DNA of 64,000 bases from Mycobacterium branderi (GTDB lineage: Bacteria > Actinomycetota > Actinomycetes > Mycobacteriales > Mycobacteriaceae): the NCBI RefSeq assembly GCF_010728725.1, contig NZ_AP022607.1, forward strand, positions 1 through 64,000, given 5' to 3'. Below are positions 38,501-46,291 of the stretch, piece by piece (the stretch's first letter is position 1; each line of letters opens with the position of its first letter). The position numbers and the translations under genes are program-made. The notes under the pieces are model-generated. The model had not been told where the DNA came from, made no database searches, and worked only from the letters and a program-made list of their open reading frames with translations.

Positions 38501-38987
38501 TCCAGTCGGCACGATCGGCCATCGACGTCCACACCTTCTGGCCGGTCACGCGATACATGTCCCCGTCCCGCACCGCGCGGGTCGACAGCGATGCCAGGTC
38601 GCTGCCCGCGCCGGGTTCGGAAAATCCCTGGCACCAGAACTCATCGGCCCGCAGCAACGGACGCAGGAATCGATCCTTCTGCGCCGCGGTGCCATGCCGG
38701 ATCAGCGTCGGCGCCACGATGAACGACAACGGGCATGGATGCGGCGGCGCTCCTGCCGCGGTGGTCATCCGGTAGTAGTCGAGCTGGTCTTGCAGCGAGA
38801 GTTCCAGTCCCCCAACCGACTTGGGCCAGCCCGGTGCGGCCAGGTTGTTGTCGACCAGCTCGCCATGCCAGGCCCGGGCGGTTTCGATGCGGTCGGGCTT
38901 GTGGCCCGCGGATGTCGCGTCGGCCTGGCGCTGCCGCCAATCGGTCAGCAGCTTCTGCAGTCGCGCACGCCAGTCTTCAGCTCCCAC
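35511..38987 (-). CDS. Three-module acyl-CoA dehydrogenase polypeptide
   Basis: Continuous 1158-residue frame with three acyl-CoA dehydrogenase modules. Module 1 (about 1-395) has FSEPGAGSDLASLSTRAV and ends with GAGTAEIQRNTIAETVLGLP. Module 2 (about 410-745) is the degenerate kind, with QREQFGRPIGSFQAVSHR and VHGGVGFTWEHPAHLLLRR but no EPGAGSD. Module 3 (756-1158, 403 residues) has FSEPEAGSDLASLRTRAV and AGGSSEIMRTLIAERGLGLP. Two-module FadE proteins of ~750 residues are known; a third is unusual. At the module 2/3 border there is an ATG (36722) with AGGAG six bases before it, and a TGA in the adjacent frame overlaps that ATG. This may therefore be two coupled genes joined by a small indel. 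The start chosen is the GTG at 38987 after AAGGG. Confidence 0.75.
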   Translation of the reverse strand: MGAEDWRARLQKLLTDWRQRQADATSAGHKPDRIETARAWHGELVDNNLAAPGWPKSVGGLELSLQDQLDYYRMTTAAGAPPHPCPLSFIVAPTLIRHGTAAQKDRFLRPLLRADEFWCQGFSEPGAGSDLASLSTRAVRDGDMYRVTGQKVWTSMADRADWMFALVRTGPPGRSTEGITYLLIPMNSPGIAVRPLRDISGAAHFAEVFLDDVAVPVENRVGAEGEGWSIMRTSLGHERATAFLADEFKYRRTVDKVIGLAVAQGLASDPLVRQDIARLESGVRTIAANSARALAAVLRGEDPGGVASVNRLVKSEFEQHLHALALRALGPYAVLGSRAAAAVDTGRWTYGYLMSRATTIGAGTAEIQRNTIAETVLGLPSHRGDGAKSAAVVPGAPLAIADEDERALREVLCRALETRVDLAAILDVHRRIDAMDADVWSALVEFGLPGLASDESLGGTGARPRLLYAALEEAGKALAPAPLVATLTALEVAARVGAAEIAKRIIAGIPAAFAVPVNDCGWVTSGLDLPEWDGSQLCGLIPLVAGAPVAEVMLVLARTGEPGTEAIVSIDPADDTVVITPQQSLDLTSTIGSVAFNGAVGELVATGSQLRQGLRAAHHRAVLAVAADSVGVGSRALAMAVHWAGQREQFGRPIGSFQAVSHRCADMLVALEGARSQVLAAADALDTDRSGQLVDLAAATAFDAAVAVTEAAIQVHGGVGFTWEHPAHLLLRRAQANAVLVGRASALRDRAAGELMGEVEHPMKLGMGPQLEEFRDEVRAFIDKYAPEIPPRAGVRSAANEAELMALQQWTARLYDAGYAGADWPREYGGRNDYSTEHAIVVGEELARAQVPGVPSGSALAAHALIHYGTDEQRRRHLPAIRAGRELWCQLFSEPEAGSDLASLRTRAVVDGDGYTINGQKVWTTDGHWAQYGYLLARTDPEAPKHKGISAFILDMSAPGVSVRPLRELTGTSDFNEVFFDDVQVPADAMIGAPGEGWRIATATLSQERANVGAIVVKLRLAVDALTTLARNVEIDGRPGIESDRVRDRIGQFSAEVEALAALTYANITRWSRGTERPHDAAMAKLMFSELNLEIARFALELQGESGVLTEGDPNAVDAGRWQDEWLYARAYTIAGGSSEIMRTLIAERGLGLPREGR

Positions 38988-39429
38988 AACCACCCTTAGA
39001 AAGCTAACTTGGTTATCTATCTCATTAGAGTCTGACCTGTCGTCAGCACGTTTGGCAAGCCGGCATGGAGCCGCCGATCGGCACCGGTCACCAAAGGTCA
39101 CGGTGACGGTGACTCGGTTAACCAAACATTCGGCGTCGGCTCTGCGTCTCACGGTGCAATTGCCAGAAGATTCGACGCCTTCCTCGGCGGCAAGCGCGCC
39201 AAGCGCTCGCGCGACCGGTGAGGCACGACCTTCTTCTCAGCTGCCGGGCAAGCCTGACCAAGGGCAGATGTGGGGCTACACGTGTGACCGCCGGGAGCCG
39301 ACCCCAGGACGATGCGTACATGCGCGAACCGCCGCGCGCACGCCTAACCGCAGCCAGACACACCAGCGCTGCAAGCCGGCGTCGAGCGGTAATGACCGTG
39401 GGCTAAGATATTAAACTATATAACTGTTC
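38988..39429. other. Divergent intergenic region with repeats
   Basis: This 442-bp gap lies between the divergent acyl-CoA dehydrogenase (38987) and ligase (39430) genes. It contains an AT-rich box TTATCTATCTCATTAGAG (39013-39030), a run of GGTCAC/GGTGAC half-sites at 39086-39113 with the palindrome GTCACGGTGAC (39097-39107), and GGTTAACC (39116-39123). The last 40 bp before the ligase are AT-rich (GATATTAAACTATATAACTG), a likely promoter. I see no convincing gene. Confidence 0.4.
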
Positions 39430-40980
39430 ATGACGGCTACGGAGGGGCCGGTGCAGATACGAAGCCACGCGGCTGCGGAGCCCGACAAGCCGGCGATCAT
39501 TCTTTACCCATCCGCAAAGGTGGTGACCTTCGGTGAGCTTGAGGCACGGGCGAATCAGCTCGCGCACTACTTCCGCAGGTCCGGACTGCGCGACGGTGAT
39601 GCGATCGCCATACTCATGGAGAACAACGAGCACATCCTTGCGGTCATGTGGGCCGCCCGGCGCAGCGGGCTTTACTACGTGCCGATCAACACCCATCTGA
39701 CCGCAGCCGAGGCCGCCTACATTCTGGATAACAGCAACGCTGTGGCGCTCATCGGATCCGCGGCGCTGCGCGCAACGTTGGAGGGTCTCGCTGATCATCT
39801 GCCCCATGGATTGCCCCGCGTTCTCATCATCGCAGACGACGACATGGACGGTTGGCTGCGCTATCCCGAATGTGTTGCCGACCAACCTGTTACACCGATC
39901 GATAACGAGTACGAAGGTGATCTGCTGCAGTACTCCTCAGGCACCACCGGCCGGCCGAAGGGTATCAAACGCGAGTTGCCGGGCCTGACACCGTCTGAGG
40001 CCCCCAACCTCGTCGCCCCGCTGTTGTCGGCATTGGGAATCGAGCGCACAGCCGTTTACCTGACTCCGGCCCCGCTTTACCACACAGCACCGTCGATGTG
40101 GTCCATGGGCGCACAAACAGTCGGCGCAACGACTGTGGTGATGCAAAAGTTCGATGCGGAAGGCTGTCTGGATGTCATCCAGCGTTATCGCGTCACACAT
40201 GGCCAGTTCGTTCCGGCAATGTTCACCCGGATGCTGAAACTGCCTGCCACCGTGCGGGATTCATACGATGTGTCCAGTCTCGTACGAGTGGTTCATGCGG
40301 CGGCGCCCTGCCCTGTGGAGATCAAGAAGCAGATGATCGACTGGTGGGGCCCGATCGTTGACGAGTACTACTCCTCCTCCGAGGGTGCCGGAGTCACGTA
40401 CATCACTGCCGATGAATGGCTGACCCACCCCGGGTCGGTGGGCCGGCCGCTGCTGGGAAAAGCGCACATCGTCGGCGAAGACGGCAATGAGTTGCCCGCG
40501 GGGCAGGCCGGTGAGATTTATTTCGAAGGCGGATACAGCTTCGAATACCTCAACGATGCGGCCAAGACGAACGCGGCAACCAACGCCTGCGGTTGGGCGA
40601 CCGTCGGCGACATCGGCTATCTCGACGCCGAGGGCTATGTTTATCTCACCGACAGGCGCCACCACGTGATCATTTCCGGAGGGGTGAACATCTATCCGCA
40701 AGAGGCGGAGAACATCTTGGTCACCCATCCAAAGGTCATGGATGCAGCGGTGTTCGGGATACCCGACGATGAGATGGGCCAAAGCGTCAAAGCCGTTGTG
40801 CAGACGGTGGACCCGGCCGACGCGACCGATGTATTCGCCGACGAACTGCAGGCTTGGATACGGGAGCGCCTGGCGCATTACAAGTGCCCGCAATCCATCT
40901 CGTTCGAGGCGCAACTACCCCGCACTGACGCGGGCAAACTCTTCAAGCACGAACTCGTAAAGAAATACTCCGGAGCCTGA
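39430..40980 (+). CDS. Acyl-CoA synthetase (AMP-forming, FadD-like)
   Basis: 516-residue adenylate-forming ligase. The core motif is QYSSGTTGRPKGIKRELPG, followed by YYSSSEGAG, the hinge region YLTDRRHHVIISGGVNIYPQEAE and the catalytic Lys in RTDAGKLFKHEL. The N-terminus is short (IRSHAAAEPDKPAIILYPSAK). It should activate a free acid as its CoA ester and thereby feed the FadE/EchA/CaiB enzymes around it. It differs from the ligase at 31179 in the substrate-pocket region, so the two probably use different acids. The MarR gene begins two bases after its stop, with the GTG at 40982. The AT-rich promoter lies just upstream. Confidence 0.85.
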   Translation: MTATEGPVQIRSHAAAEPDKPAIILYPSAKVVTFGELEARANQLAHYFRRSGLRDGDAIAILMENNEHILAVMWAARRSGLYYVPINTHLTAAEAAYILDNSNAVALIGSAALRATLEGLADHLPHGLPRVLIIADDDMDGWLRYPECVADQPVTPIDNEYEGDLLQYSSGTTGRPKGIKRELPGLTPSEAPNLVAPLLSALGIERTAVYLTPAPLYHTAPSMWSMGAQTVGATTVVMQKFDAEGCLDVIQRYRVTHGQFVPAMFTRMLKLPATVRDSYDVSSLVRVVHAAAPCPVEIKKQMIDWWGPIVDEYYSSSEGAGVTYITADEWLTHPGSVGRPLLGKAHIVGEDGNELPAGQAGEIYFEGGYSFEYLNDAAKTNAATNACGWATVGDIGYLDAEGYVYLTDRRHHVIISGGVNIYPQEAENILVTHPKVMDAAVFGIPDDEMGQSVKAVVQTVDPADATDVFADELQAWIRERLAHYKCPQSISFEAQLPRTDAGKLFKHELVKKYSGA

Positions 40981-40981
40981 G

Positions 40982-41467
40982 GTGCACCTCTCGCGGTGGA
41001 AGCAGCACACTATGGCCCTGCGGCCGCCAGGCATCGTCGGTGAGCTCGCCGAGGAGCTGCATCACACATTGTTCGGGGTGCTCCTGGCGCTGGGTCATCG
41101 CAATCCCGGTGCGCCCACAGGTGATCTCACGCTGGCTCAACTGTCGATTCTGATGACGTTGCGCGAGTGCGGACCGATGCGGGTCACGGAGTTGGCGGCT
41201 CACGAGCGTGTCCGCACTCCCACAACGACAGTGGGCATCGGCCGGCTGGAGAAACTGGGACTCGTCGCGAAGTCCCGCGACCCGGTTGACCTGCGGGCGG
41301 TACTCGTCAGGATTACCGCGCATGGCGACGCGGTCTGTTGCCAGGCGCTGGCCACGAGGTACGCGCAACTCGCAGCAATGCTGGAAACGCTCAGCGCCGA
41401 GCATTTGGTGACCCTCAACGACGCGATCCCCACGCTGGAGCGGCTGGCGGGCCAAGGCAACGCTTAA
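40982..41467 (+). CDS. MarR-family regulator
   Basis: 161-residue MarR-type winged-helix regulator. The DNA-binding core is LTLAQLSILMTLRECGPMRVTELAAHERVRTPT followed by IGRLEKLGLVAKSRDPVDLRAVLVRITAHG, which includes the wing. The start is the GTG at 40982, two bases behind the ligase stop. An ATG at 41012 (MALRPPGIVGEL) is a possible alternative. Co-transcription with the ligase suggests it controls that ligase, perhaps releasing DNA when an acyl-CoA or the free acid binds, as in several aromatic-acid MarR proteins. It converges on the thiolase-like gene. No operator was identified with confidence; the GTCACGGTGAC dyad upstream of the ligase is a candidate. Confidence 0.8.
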   Translation: MHLSRWKQHTMALRPPGIVGELAEELHHTLFGVLLALGHRNPGAPTGDLTLAQLSILMTLRECGPMRVTELAAHERVRTPTTTVGIGRLEKLGLVAKSRDPVDLRAVLVRITAHGDAVCCQALATRYAQLAAMLETLSAEHLVTLNDAIPTLERLAGQGNA

Positions 41468-41486
41468 ACCTGGTTTCGCGCCGCTC

Positions 41487-42680
41487 CTATCGCGAGCTCA
41501 GCAGCATTGACCCCGCCACCGGCCCGCCGCCGACCCCGATGGCCACCACCTCCGGCGTCTTGGGGGCTTGCCGCTGGCCGCCTTCACCCCACAGCTGCAC
41601 GCAGGCTTCGTGCAGGAAGCCCATGCCGTGCAACCGTCCGCCGGACAGTTGACCGCCGCTGGTGTTCAGCGGCAGCGGACCGTCCAGTGCGATCCGCTCG
41701 CCGCCCTCGACGAACTGCCCGACCTTGCCGTGCTCGCAAAATCTCATGGCTTCCAACCACATTACGGTCAAGAAGCTGAACCCGTCGTAGAGCTGTGCCA
41801 TGTCCACGTCGGAGGGTGTCAGCGTTGTGTGCTGCCACAGTGTGGCTGCCGCATCGTGGGCTGCCATCGTGGTGATGTCGCTGCGCTGATCCCACGTTGC
41901 GCGCTCGACCATCCCGGGCCCGACCGATTCCACGGTCAACGGGTGGCGCGGCAGCCCTGTGGCGGCGTCGCGGCGGGAGATGACCACCGCGGTGGCGCCG
42001 TCGCACGGTATGTCGCAGTCATAGAGGCACAGTGGTTCGGAGATCATCCGGGCGCCCAGATAATCGTCCATGGTCATCGGGTCGCGGTAAATGGCGTCGG
42101 GATTGAGACCGGCGTTGCGGCGCGCGTTGATCGCGATAGCGCCCAGGTGTTCACGGGTCAAACCGAAGTCGTGCATGTAGCGCTGGGCGGGCATGGCCAC
42201 CCAGTTAGCCGCTGACAGCGCGCCGAACGGCGCTACCCATTCCAGGTGCGGCGGCAGCTTGCCGCCGGTGAACAGCACCGACGCCCTCCCCCCGCCCGCT
42301 TGCTGGGCGGCGGTCGATTCCCACACCGAGCGGAACACCACGACGTGGTTGGCGAGCCCGAGAGTGACCGCCATGCACGCCTCGATCGCGGGCCCGATCT
42401 GGCCGGCGGTTTCGATGGCCGACATGTACCAGCGGCAGCGCAGGCCCAGCGCGTTGCGGACCTCGGTGATGTTGGCCCCGGAGAATCCGGGGTCCGGCAC
42501 CCCGGGGCCCGGATAGCTTGCGATGCCGTCGATGTCATCGACGCTGAGCCCCGCGTCGGCGATCGCGCGCAGCACCGCCTCCAGCGTCAACTCCAGTCCG
42601 GTGCGGCCCAGCCGGCGTCCGACCTGCGACTTGCCCGCGCCGGTGATGACGGCCTTGCCGTCGAAGGGTCCGCCGGTCAT
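41487..42680 (-). CDS. Thiolase-like protein (lipid-transfer/retro-aldolase type)
   Basis: 397-residue thiolase-fold protein of the lipid-transfer (SCP-x thiolase) group. It opens with AVITGAGKSQVGRRLGRTGLEL, and the position of the nucleophilic Cys of true thiolases is not conserved. The motif AQLYDGFSFLTVMWLE carries the Tyr that serves in Ltp2-type aldolases, and the C-terminus is NTSGGQLSGGRLHGMGFLHEA. Proteins of this kind form a complex with a DUF35 partner and cleave beta-hydroxyacyl-CoA by retro-aldol reaction. The DUF35 gene of the same operon is at 46288. It is the last gene of the operon that starts at 49011. The substrate is not known. Confidence 0.82.
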   Translation of the reverse strand: MTGGPFDGKAVITGAGKSQVGRRLGRTGLELTLEAVLRAIADAGLSVDDIDGIASYPGPGVPDPGFSGANITEVRNALGLRCRWYMSAIETAGQIGPAIEACMAVTLGLANHVVVFRSVWESTAAQQAGGGRASVLFTGGKLPPHLEWVAPFGALSAANWVAMPAQRYMHDFGLTREHLGAIAINARRNAGLNPDAIYRDPMTMDDYLGARMISEPLCLYDCDIPCDGATAVVISRRDAATGLPRHPLTVESVGPGMVERATWDQRSDITTMAAHDAAATLWQHTTLTPSDVDMAQLYDGFSFLTVMWLEAMRFCEHGKVGQFVEGGERIALDGPLPLNTSGGQLSGGRLHGMGFLHEACVQLWGEGGQRQAPKTPEVVAIGVGGGPVAGSMLLSSR

Positions 42681-42738
42681 TGCGCCGCAGCCGGCCGCGC
42701 ACGCAGGCGCCGCCGCGGCCGGCCGGATGCCGCCATCA

Positions 42739-43950
42739 CTACAGCACCACCGAGTTCACTTTGAAGTCGATGATCTCGTCCTCGCCGTAACCGAGTTCGG
42801 CCAGTAGCGCATCGGTGTGTTCGCCGTGCCCGGGCGCGCAGCGCAGCTGCAGTGGGGTTTCGTCGAACTGCACGGGGCTTGCGGCCAAAGCGAATTCGTT
42901 GCCGTTGTTGTCGACGGTGCGGGGCAGGTACCCGTTGGCCAGCGCCTGCGGGTCGGCGTGCACCTCGTGGGCGGTGCGCACCACGTCGAAGACGCCGCCG
43001 AACCCGGCGAACGCGCTCTCCCAGTGTGCGAGATCCTCGGATTCGAATGTCTTGCGCAGCTCGGCGATACAGTCGCCGCGATTGGCAAACCGCACTGCGG
43101 CGTTCGCGAAGCGTTCGTCGTCGATGAGGTCTGCCCGGTTGATGCGAGTGCAGAAGTCTGCCCAGAACCGGTCGGCCTGCAGCAGCACGAACTGGACGAA
43201 GCGCCCGTCAGCGGTCTTGTACACGTTGGTCACCGGGTTGGGGGCGTCCTCGTAGTGGAACCTGGGGACGTCGGCCCCGGTGACGCCGGCCCCGACGATG
43301 TCCGGGCCGAGCTGCCAGATCGCCGCGCCCAGCAGCGAAACGTCGACGACCGAGGGTTCACCGGTGCGCTCCCGCTTCACCAGAGCGCCCGCGATCCCGG
43401 CCGCGATCGCCAGCCCGCCGTAGACGTCGCCGAACGCCGGCCGCTGCATCGGCGGATACTCCCCGTCGGCCGGTGCGTACGCGCTGGCGATTCCGCTGCG
43501 CGCCCAGTAGGCCGCCGCATCGAAGCCGCCATGGTCAGCCATCTCACCCTTGGTGCCGTAACCATGGCCACGGGCGTAGATGATTTTCGGGTTGCGGGCC
43601 CGCACATGCTCGACGTCGATGCCCATCCGCTGCCGCGAGCCTGGCAGCAGATTGGTGAGGAATACGTCGGCGGTCTCGACGAGCTTCATCAGCAGCTCCA
43701 GCCCGTCGGGGGTGGAGGTGTCCAGGCCGATGCTGCGTTTACCGCGATTGGGCACCTCGATGAAATGGTTGACCCCGCCCGCGCCGGGCACTAGGCCCGA
43801 GCTGATCAGGCCGCGCTGCGGGTCGCCGGTCTCGGGGTGTTCGACCTTGATGACGTCGGCGCCCCAGTCCGCCAGCACCGCGCCGGCTGCCGGCACGAAC
43901 GTCCACGAGGCGACTTCGACGACGCGGATGCCGTTGAGAATGTCAGTCAT
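42739..43950 (-). CDS. CaiB/BaiF-family CoA-transferase
   Basis: 403-residue class III CoA-transferase. It has the N-terminal GIRVVEVASWTFVPAAGAVLADWGADVIKVE, the region GKRSIGLDTSTPDGLEL and the catalytic-Asp region. It moves CoA between acids without ATP. The start is taken at the ATG at 43950, with AAGGA six bases upstream. An ATG at 43962 overlaps the preceding aldehyde dehydrogenase stop (ATGA) and is possible too. The carboxylate made by the aldehyde dehydrogenase upstream would be a natural acceptor, giving aldehyde to acid to CoA ester in successive genes. A second, fused CaiB protein is at 54326. Confidence 0.88.
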   Translation of the reverse strand: MTDILNGIRVVEVASWTFVPAAGAVLADWGADVIKVEHPETGDPQRGLISSGLVPGAGGVNHFIEVPNRGKRSIGLDTSTPDGLELLMKLVETADVFLTNLLPGSRQRMGIDVEHVRARNPKIIYARGHGYGTKGEMADHGGFDAAAYWARSGIASAYAPADGEYPPMQRPAFGDVYGGLAIAAGIAGALVKRERTGEPSVVDVSLLGAAIWQLGPDIVGAGVTGADVPRFHYEDAPNPVTNVYKTADGRFVQFVLLQADRFWADFCTRINRADLIDDERFANAAVRFANRGDCIAELRKTFESEDLAHWESAFAGFGGVFDVVRTAHEVHADPQALANGYLPRTVDNNGNEFALAASPVQFDETPLQLRCAPGHGEHTDALLAELGYGEDEIIDFKVNSVVL

Positions 43951-43958
43951 TGCGTCCT

Positions 43959-45455
43959 TCATTCCGCCGGGTGGCCGATGACCTTGGTTTGCAGGTACTG
44001 CTCGAAGCCTTCGAGGCCGTTTTGGCGGCCGATGCCGCTCATCTTGTATCCGCCGAACGGGGCGTCGGCCCCGTACCACATGCCGCCGTTGACCATCATC
44101 GAGCCGGTGCGGATGCGCCGGGCCACGGCCATCGCGCGCTGCGGGGAGCCCATCACCGCACCGGCCAGCCCGTACACCGAGTTGTTCGCCAACTCCACCG
44201 CGCCGTCGTCTCCGCCGTCGTAGGGGGTGATTGTCAGGACCGGACCGAAGATCTCCTCCTGGAAGATCCGCATGTCTGGCGTCACGTCGGCGAACACCGA
44301 CGGGGCGACGTAATAGCCGCGGCTGCAGTCCTCGGGCGCGCCGCCGCCGATCGTCAGGCGCGCGCCCTGGGATTTGCCGTTTTCGATGTAGCTCATCACC
44401 CGGTCGCGCTGCTTGGCTGATACCAGCGGGCCACAGAAGGTTGCCGGATCGGTCGGGTCGCCGCACTGGATCCCGGCGAATGTCGCGGTCGCCACCTCGA
44501 TCGCTTGCTCGTAGTGCTGCCGCGGCACCAGCATCCGGGTGGTCAGCGCGCAGCCCTGCCCGGAGTGGATCAGCATTCCCATGCAACCGGGCAGGGCGAG
44601 GTTCATGTCGGCGTCGTCGAGCACGATGTAGGCCGACTTGCCGCCCAGCTCGAGCAGGTTTCGTTTCATGGTGTCCGCGGAAAGCTGCTGGATCAATTTC
44701 CCGACCGCGGTCGACCCGGTGAACGAGATCATGTCGACGCGCGGGTCGCTCAGCAGCCGCTGCGCAATGTTGTTGTCCGAGGCGGGCACGATGTTGACCA
44801 CCCCGGCGGGGATGTCGGTTTTCTCGGCGATGATGCGTCCCCAGCGCAGCGCGCTCCACGGGGTTTCGATGGCCGGCTTGAGCACCATCGTGTTGCCGGT
44901 CGCCAGGGCCTGGCCCATCTTGTTGCTGATGATCTCGAACGGAAAATTCCACGGCGTGATCGCACCGACCACACCGATCGGTTCCTTGACGACGATGCGG
45001 TTGCTGGGCACGCCCATCTTGGCGTCTTGAGCCAGCGTGCGCTCCCACGGGAATTCGGTGATGAACTCCGCGGGCCAGCGCACCGCGTCGGCCAGCGGCC
45101 AATCCAGCTGTGCGATGTAGGTCGAGCTCAGCGGCGCCCCCACCTCGGCGACCAGTTCGGCGCGGATCTCTTCCTTTTCTTCCTGCAGCGCTTCGTGTAG
45201 CTGACGCAGACAGTGTTGGCGGAACTCGTGATTGGTCGACCAGTCGGTGGTGTCGAAGGTCCGCCGGGCCGCGGCGATCGCCTCGTCCATGTCCTGCACC
45301 CCGGCATCGGTGGTGATGCCCAGGACTTCCTCGGTGGCCGGGTTGATGTTGTCCACCGTGTTGCCGGTCGACGACTCACGCAACCGGCCGTCGATGTAGA
45401 GGCGGGTCTCGGGGTGGAACGCGACGGTGCTGGCCGCGGCCGGTGAAGCGGTCAT
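43959..45455 (-). CDS. Aldehyde dehydrogenase
   Basis: 498-residue NAD(P)-dependent aldehyde dehydrogenase. ITPWNFPFEIISNKMGQALATG (cofactor region), FTGSTAVGK, the general base in LELGGKSAYIVLDD, the catalytic Cys in HSGQGCALTTR, EEIFGPVLTI and PFGGYKMSGIGRQNG are all intact. The ATG at 45455 follows AAGGAAGAGG and overlaps the end of the alpha/beta hydrolase gene. An AT-rich segment with a palindrome just upstream, inside the end of that gene, may be an internal promoter. Together with the overlapping CaiB gene it forms an aldehyde to acid to acyl-CoA module. Unlike the ALDH at 3188, it has no lesions. Confidence 0.9.
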   Translation of the reverse strand: MTASPAAASTVAFHPETRLYIDGRLRESSTGNTVDNINPATEEVLGITTDAGVQDMDEAIAAARRTFDTTDWSTNHEFRQHCLRQLHEALQEEKEEIRAELVAEVGAPLSSTYIAQLDWPLADAVRWPAEFITEFPWERTLAQDAKMGVPSNRIVVKEPIGVVGAITPWNFPFEIISNKMGQALATGNTMVLKPAIETPWSALRWGRIIAEKTDIPAGVVNIVPASDNNIAQRLLSDPRVDMISFTGSTAVGKLIQQLSADTMKRNLLELGGKSAYIVLDDADMNLALPGCMGMLIHSGQGCALTTRMLVPRQHYEQAIEVATATFAGIQCGDPTDPATFCGPLVSAKQRDRVMSYIENGKSQGARLTIGGGAPEDCSRGYYVAPSVFADVTPDMRIFQEEIFGPVLTITPYDGGDDGAVELANNSVYGLAGAVMGSPQRAMAVARRIRTGSMMVNGGMWYGADAPFGGYKMSGIGRQNGLEGFEQYLQTKVIGHPAE

Positions 45456-46291
45456 TGGATACCTCTTCCTTGTGGTGTCTGGCCTAGTTTACTAGGTAAT
45501 TGTTTATCTGTTTCGGCAACGAGTTGCGGCTCCGCCGCAGTGTGATCGGCGCGCAGCCGGCAGCGTTGCACCAGGATGCGGGCCAGCCATTGCGGTTCAC
45601 TGACCATCAGGTCGTGACAGGTGTTGATTCTGATCAGGGTGTCAACGCCGCCAAGGGCGTTGATGCAGTCACGCTGTTGGCGCACCGATAGCGCCCGATC
45701 ATGTTCGGTCAGGATCCAGGTTCGCGGCACGTCGTCGGGCAGCCCGCTGCGGTCGACGCGCTCGAGGACGACGTGGGGATACTCGGGGCAGATCCGCGAC
45801 AGGACGAACCGGCGCTGCTCGGCGGTCATGCCGTTGCAGAATGCGAAGCTGTTGGCGACCGCGGGTATCGTGACCGGCCGGTTGCGTCGGGCTGCCCGCC
45901 GCGTGAACGGCGCCAGCGGACCCCGCAGCGTGTCCACCAGCCTCGCGCCCTGCGGCGGAACGAATGCCGCCGCAAGGATCATCTCCCGGATCCTGCGCGA
46001 GCCGAGTCGGGCCACCACCCCGGGCACCGTCAGCCCCGCCATCGAATGCCCGACGATGACGATGTCGCCGAGGCCGGCGTTCTCGATGTCGGCGACGACC
46101 GATTCCACCCATCCGGCGATGGTCACGGTGGCCGGGTCGGTCGGTTTGCCGCGGCGGCCGGGCAGATCGACTGCCAACACCCGCAAATTCGGTGCCTGCC
46201 GGTTCAATTCGGCCACGGTGAGGTCCCAGCAGTCAGCGGCGTGCTCGCCGCCATGGACCAGAACGAGGTCTGGCAGCCGCCCGGAATTCAC
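45452..46291 (-). CDS. Alpha/beta hydrolase
   Basis: 279-residue alpha/beta hydrolase. LVLVHGGEHAADCWD is the oxyanion strand, VIVGHSMAGLTVPG carries the GxSxG nucleophile, and the catalytic His is in TCHDLMVSEP. It should hydrolyse an ester, lactone or thioester. The start is the GTG at 46291, which overlaps the TGA of the DUF35 gene (GTGA); earlier ATG codons in the same frame lie inside DUF35. The last ~30 residues (after RCRLRA) look non-native and are encoded by AT-rich DNA that resembles a promoter. The original stop may therefore have been lost, extending the protein to the ALDH start. Confidence 0.8.
   Translation of the reverse strand: MNSGRLPDLVLVHGGEHAADCWDLTVAELNRQAPNLRVLAVDLPGRRGKPTDPATVTIAGWVESVVADIENAGLGDIVIVGHSMAGLTVPGVVARLGSRRIREMILAAAFVPPQGARLVDTLRGPLAPFTRRAARRNRPVTIPAVANSFAFCNGMTAEQRRFVLSRICPEYPHVVLERVDRSGLPDDVPRTWILTEHDRALSVRQQRDCINALGGVDTLIRINTCHDLMVSEPQWLARILVQRCRLRADHTAAEPQLVAETDKQLPSKLGQTPQGRGIQ
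45483..45510. promoter_or_regulatory. Internal AT-rich palindrome upstream of aldehyde dehydrogenase
   Basis: CCTAGTTTACTAGG (45483-45496) is a perfect 5-bp inverted repeat with a 4-bp spacer, followed by AATTGTTTATCTG. It lies 28 bp upstream of the ALDH start but inside the last codons of the hydrolase ORF. It shares the 11-mer GTTTACTAGGT with 32727. Its low GC stands out and suggests a promoter/operator. Confidence 0.45.

Noticed and set aside
42739..45102. A very long minus-strand open frame of 787 codons
   Set aside because: Only the C-terminal part from 43950 is a CaiB protein. The preceding arginine/proline-rich translation is the aldehyde dehydrogenase gene read in the wrong frame.
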